In this document: one piece after another, positions 4,908 to 7,550 of the stretch
Position numbering within the stretch: the stretch's first letter is position 1
How the letters are laid out: each line of letters begins with the position of its first letter
Assembly (NCBI GenBank): GCA_001802655.1
Contig: MGZO01000074.1
Location: 1 to 7,550, forward strand
Direction: 5' to 3'
Origin: Hydrogenophilales bacterium RIFOXYD1_FULL_62_11
Lineage (GTDB): Bacteria; Pseudomonadota; Gammaproteobacteria; Burkholderiales; Thiobacillaceae
DNA: 7,550 bases
Translations under genes and position numbers: made by a program
Notes under the pieces: generated by a model
Databases searched by the model: none
Seen by the model: the letters and a program-made list of their open reading frames with translations, nothing else
What the model was told of the DNA's origin: nothing

Positions 4908-7550
4908 TTATTCAACGAAAGACTGCCGCGACGCGGTCGTCTTTCGTTCGCTGAGGAAGGTTTTCAGGGCGGGTGCTGCAAGCGGCCGACTGAAGAGAAA
5001 TCCCTGCGCTTCCTGGCATCCCTCTTCACGCAAAAACGCCAGTTGCTCCTGGGTTTCGACCCCTTCTGCGATGATGCCCAGGCGCAGACTGCGTGCAAGC
5101 TGGATCACTGCACGAACAATGGCGGCATTGTCCGGATCGGCGCCGATGTCGCGCACGAAGGAACGGTCGATCTTCAGCTTGTCGACCGCAAAGCGCTTGA
5201 GGTAGCTGAGTGACGAATAGCCTGTGCCGAAGTCATCGATCGACAGCCGCACACCCAGCGCCTTCAGCTGCCGCACCGTATCCAGATTGTTTTCCGCGTC
5301 CTGCAGCAGGATGGACTCGGTAAGCTCCAGTTCCAGAAAATGGGATGGCAAGCCGCTCCTGTCGAGTGCGCCCGCCACCATCTCGATCAGGCCGGGGCGG
5401 CGGAACTGCAGGGCCGACAGGTTGACCGCCATGGTCAGTTCGGGCCATCCGGCCTGGCGCCATGACTGCGCCTGGCGACACGCCTCTTCCATCACCCAGG
5501 CGCCGATCGGCACAATCAGGCCGCAGTCTTCCGCCACCGGGATGAAACGGGCCGGCACGACCTCGCCCAGTTCCGGGTTATTCCAGCGCAGCAGCGCTTC
5601 TACGCCGATCACCTTGCCGCTCTCGATATCCAGCTGCGGCTGATATTGCAAATAGAACTCAGCACGAAACAGCGCCTGGTGCAGCCGGTTTTGCAGCAAC
5701 AGGTGTTCATGTGCCTGCAAGTTCATCTGCTCATCAAAAAAGCGGTAGGTGTTGCGGCCTGCGTCCTTGGCGTTGTACATCGCGGTATCGGCTTTCTGCA
5801 GCAAGCTCTCAAAGTCGCGGCCATCCTCCGGAAAAATTGCGACGCCGATGCTGCCTGAGGTGTTCAGCACATGGCCATTGATTTCCAGCGGTTGCGCCAG
5901 GCATTGAAGGATTTCGCCGGCGATGCGCTCCACGGTTTCCTGGTTCGGAATGTCGTTCAGCAGGAGGATGAATTCATCTCCGCCCTGGCGGCTGATGGTG
6001 TCGCTCTCGCGCGTACAGCGCGACAGACGCGTCACCACCTGCTGCAGCAACAGGTCGCCCGCGGCGTGTCCCAGGGTGTCGTTCACTACCTTGAAGTTAT
6101 CCAGGTCGAGGAACAGCACCGCCATCCGGGTTCGGGAGCGTTCCGAGCTGCTCAACGCATGCGCAAAACGGTCGCGCAGCAGGACGCGGTTGGGCAAGCC
6201 GGTCAGGACATCATGGTGCGCAAGAAATTCGATCCGCGCCTCAGCCTGCCTGCGTTCGGTGATGTCCTGGCAGGCGCCATACAGGCGGCTTTGTCCGGTG
6301 TCCGATTCCACCACCCGGGAATAGGCGCGGACATAGTGGGTCGAGCCGTCCAGCGAAAGGATGCGCAACTCGCATTCGCTCCGTTGTCCCGCTTCAAGAT
6401 GGGTAATGTTGCGATCGAATTCGGACAAGTCGTCGGGGTGGACAAAACCGCGCCAGCAACCCTGCTCAAGAATTTCGCCCAGCGAATACCCAAAAATCCG
6501 CTCGGCGGAAGCCGTTGCCCAGTCGATGGCAAAAAATCCGGCCTCCGACTGTACGCAGGAATACAGCAGATCAGTCGCGACGTTGGAAATCAGCCGGTAG
6601 CGTTCCTCGCTGCTGCGCAGCGCCTGTTCCATGCGCTTGCGCTCGGTAATGTCGACAAAATTGACCACCGCCCCCACCAGTTCGCCGTCGCGGAAAATCG
6701 GGTGAGACCAGTATTCCACCGGAAGACTGCTGCCGTCCTTGCGCCAGTGCACTTCATTGTCGGCATGGGTGGACCTGCCTTCGAGGGTTGAACAGCGAAC
6801 GTGGCACTGTTCATTGGGATAGGGCCGGCCATCCGGATAGGAGTGATGGATCAGCGGGTGCACGCTCTTGCCGAGCATTTCTTCCTGCGTATAGCCCAGT
6901 ATCCGGAGGCAGGCCGGGTTGACGAAGGTGCAGACGCCCTGGGTGTCAACGCCGAAAATCGCCTCGGGTGACGCCTCCAGCAGCAGCCGGAACCGTTCCT
7001 CGCTCTCGCGGGTCTGGGTCTCGGCGCGGGCGCGCTCGACCTCGGTCCAGGTGCGGGCGGCGACTTCCTCCAGAAGGCGCGCCTCGGCCTCGGTCCATCG
7101 ACGGGGGCCAGAGGCGGGGGCGAACAGGAAGGCGCGCAGACGGCCTGCGCGGATCAGGGGCGCGCGGATCAGGGCCCGAGTGCCGATGGCGTCGAAGGCG
7201 CCCGCGACGTCGGCGGTGCGCGGATCCTCGTACACGTCGTCGATCCGGACGGTGCGGCCCTGGGCCAGGTCGGCGATCAGGCCCTCGCCAAAGGCGTCAA
7301 GGCTGATGCTGTCCCGAACGGCCCCGTCGTCGGCGGTCCACTGGCTGGTCACTGAGATGAGGCCGCTGTCGGGATCGATCTCGCCATAGCCGACGCGGTC
7401 GGCTGCGATCAGACGTCCGATCGACGCCTCGACCTCGCGCATGATGAGACCCGGGTCGGACAGGTCGCGCAGCCGGTCGCTGAGGGCCAGCAGGAAAGCC
7501 TGCTGCCGTTGCGCGCGGGCGGCGGTTTCGAGCGCCTCCCGGTTCTCGGT
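4908..7550 (-). CDS. GAF-PAS-PAS-GGDEF-EAL cyclic-di-GMP turnover protein, N terminus missing
   Basis: The frame runs from the stop at 4910-4908 to the right edge, giving 880 residues in view (numbered from the edge). The ATG at 7442-7440 is internal: 36 further in-frame residues (TENREALETAARAQ...) continue to the edge. Order: GAF about 15-165 (opens AFLLALSDRLRDLSDP, the usual lead-in of this GAF type), helical linker about 158-190, PAS/PAC about 185-301, PAS/PAC about 315-431, GGDEF about 436-604, EAL about 619-868. The diguanylate cyclase site GGDEF (523-527) is intact and preceded by an inhibitory-site RESD (514-517) at the standard five-residue spacing. The phosphodiesterase part has EALLRW (651-656), VNLSA, ELTES, DDFGTGYSS, KIDRSFV, AEGVET and EGCQEAQG, so all usual catalytic residues appear present. 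Both activities are therefore possible, and which dominates cannot be read from sequence. No membrane segment is seen. Base composition steps up to about 70-77% GC in the GAF part. Confidence 0.95.
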   Translation of the reverse strand, partial: TENREALETAARAQRQQAFLLALSDRLRDLSDPGLIMREVEASIGRLIAADRVGYGEIDPDSGLISVTSQWTADDGAVRDSISLDAFGEGLIADLAQGRTVRIDDVYEDPRTADVAGAFDAIGTRALIRAPLIRAGRLRAFLFAPASGPRRWTEAEARLLEEVAARTWTEVERARAETQTRESEERFRLLLEASPEAIFGVDTQGVCTFVNPACLRILGYTQEEMLGKSVHPLIHHSYPDGRPYPNEQCHVRCSTLEGRSTHADNEVHWRKDGSSLPVEYWSHPIFRDGELVGAVVNFVDITERKRMEQALRSSEERYRLISNVATDLLYSCVQSEAGFFAIDWATASAERIFGYSLGEILEQGCWRGFVHPDDLSEFDRNITHLEAGQRSECELRILSLDGSTHYVRAYSRVVESDTGQSRLYGACQDITERRQAEARIEFLAHHDVLTGLPNRVLLRDRFAHALSSSERSRTRMAVLFLDLDNFKVVNDTLGHAAGDLLLQQVVTRLSRCTRESDTISRQGGDEFILLLNDIPNQETVERIAGEILQCLAQPLEINGHVLNTSGSIGVAIFPEDGRDFESLLQKADTAMYNAKDAGRNTYRFFDEQMNLQAHEHLLLQNRLHQALFRAEFYLQYQPQLDIESGKVIGVEALLRWNNPELGEVVPARFIPVAEDCGLIVPIGAWVMEEACRQAQSWRQAGWPELTMAVNLSALQFRRPGLIEMVAGALDRSGLPSHFLELELTESILLQDAENNLDTVRQLKALGVRLSIDDFGTGYSSLSYLKRFAVDKLKIDRSFVRDIGADPDNAAIVRAVIQLARSLRLGIIAEGVETQEQLAFLREEGCQEAQGFLFSRPLAAPALKTFLSERKTTASRQSFVE
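4914..4948 (-). other. Hairpin spanning the last codons of the GGDEF-EAL gene
   Basis: aacgaaagac (4914-4923) and gtctttcgtt (4939-4948) are perfect 10-bp inverted arms. Inside them ccgc/gcgg pair again around a 3-nt loop, separated from the outer stem by a 2x2 internal loop. The element covers about the last 12 codons before the stop. The minus-strand sequence that follows has no T-run, so it is not a standard rho-independent terminator. It may protect the mRNA 3' end or pause transcription. Confidence 0.5.

Noticed and set aside
5871..6791. 306-residue plus-strand open frame
   Set aside because: It is antisense to the PAS-GGDEF part, whose motifs are intact; no recognisable domain or start signal.

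Overview
The window looks like chromosomal DNA from a Gram-negative proteobacterium, most likely a betaproteobacterium with some capacity to oxidise reduced sulfur. The pointers are a flavocytochrome c sulfide dehydrogenase (FCSD) gene pair, a PilZ protein, a PssA-type phospholipid synthase and a PAS-rich GGDEF-EAL protein. The assignment rests on protein style only; no rRNA or tRNA gene is present.

Layout from left to right: (1) the N-terminal 39 codons of a minus-strand PssA-like CDP-alcohol phosphatidyltransferase, cut by the left edge; (2) a minus-strand gene for a small, unrecognised exported protein with a CxxC motif, lower in GC than its neighbours; (3) a plus-strand HAD-family phosphatase; (4) a plus-strand single-domain PilZ (c-di-GMP-binding) protein; (5) about 540 bp without a gene, carrying two perfect palindromes and a plausible extended -10 promoter; (6) the plus-strand fccA-fccB operon, encoding a monoheme cytochrome c and a Tat-exported FAD protein, closed by a strong rho-independent terminator; (7) an AT-richer convergent spacer with an imperfect nested inverted repeat and short direct repeats; (8) a minus-strand multidomain protein, GAF-PAS-PAS-GGDEF-EAL, whose N terminus lies beyond the right edge.

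The best-understood unit is fccAB. Both products should reach the periplasm (FccA by Sec, FccB by Tat), where FccB would oxidise sulfide on its flavin and pass electrons to the FccA heme. The GGDEF-EAL protein could make or break c-di-GMP, and the PilZ protein could read it, but nothing in the sequence ties the two to each other or to sulfide oxidation. The most notable anomaly is a step in base composition inside the GGDEF-EAL gene: the GAF part (from about 7000 to the edge) is roughly 70-77% GC, the PAS part next to it about 55-60%, and the step falls at the GAF/PAS linker. This suggests domain shuffling or, less interestingly, an assembly join. I see no convincing sign of a wholly new system, mobile element or CRISPR array.
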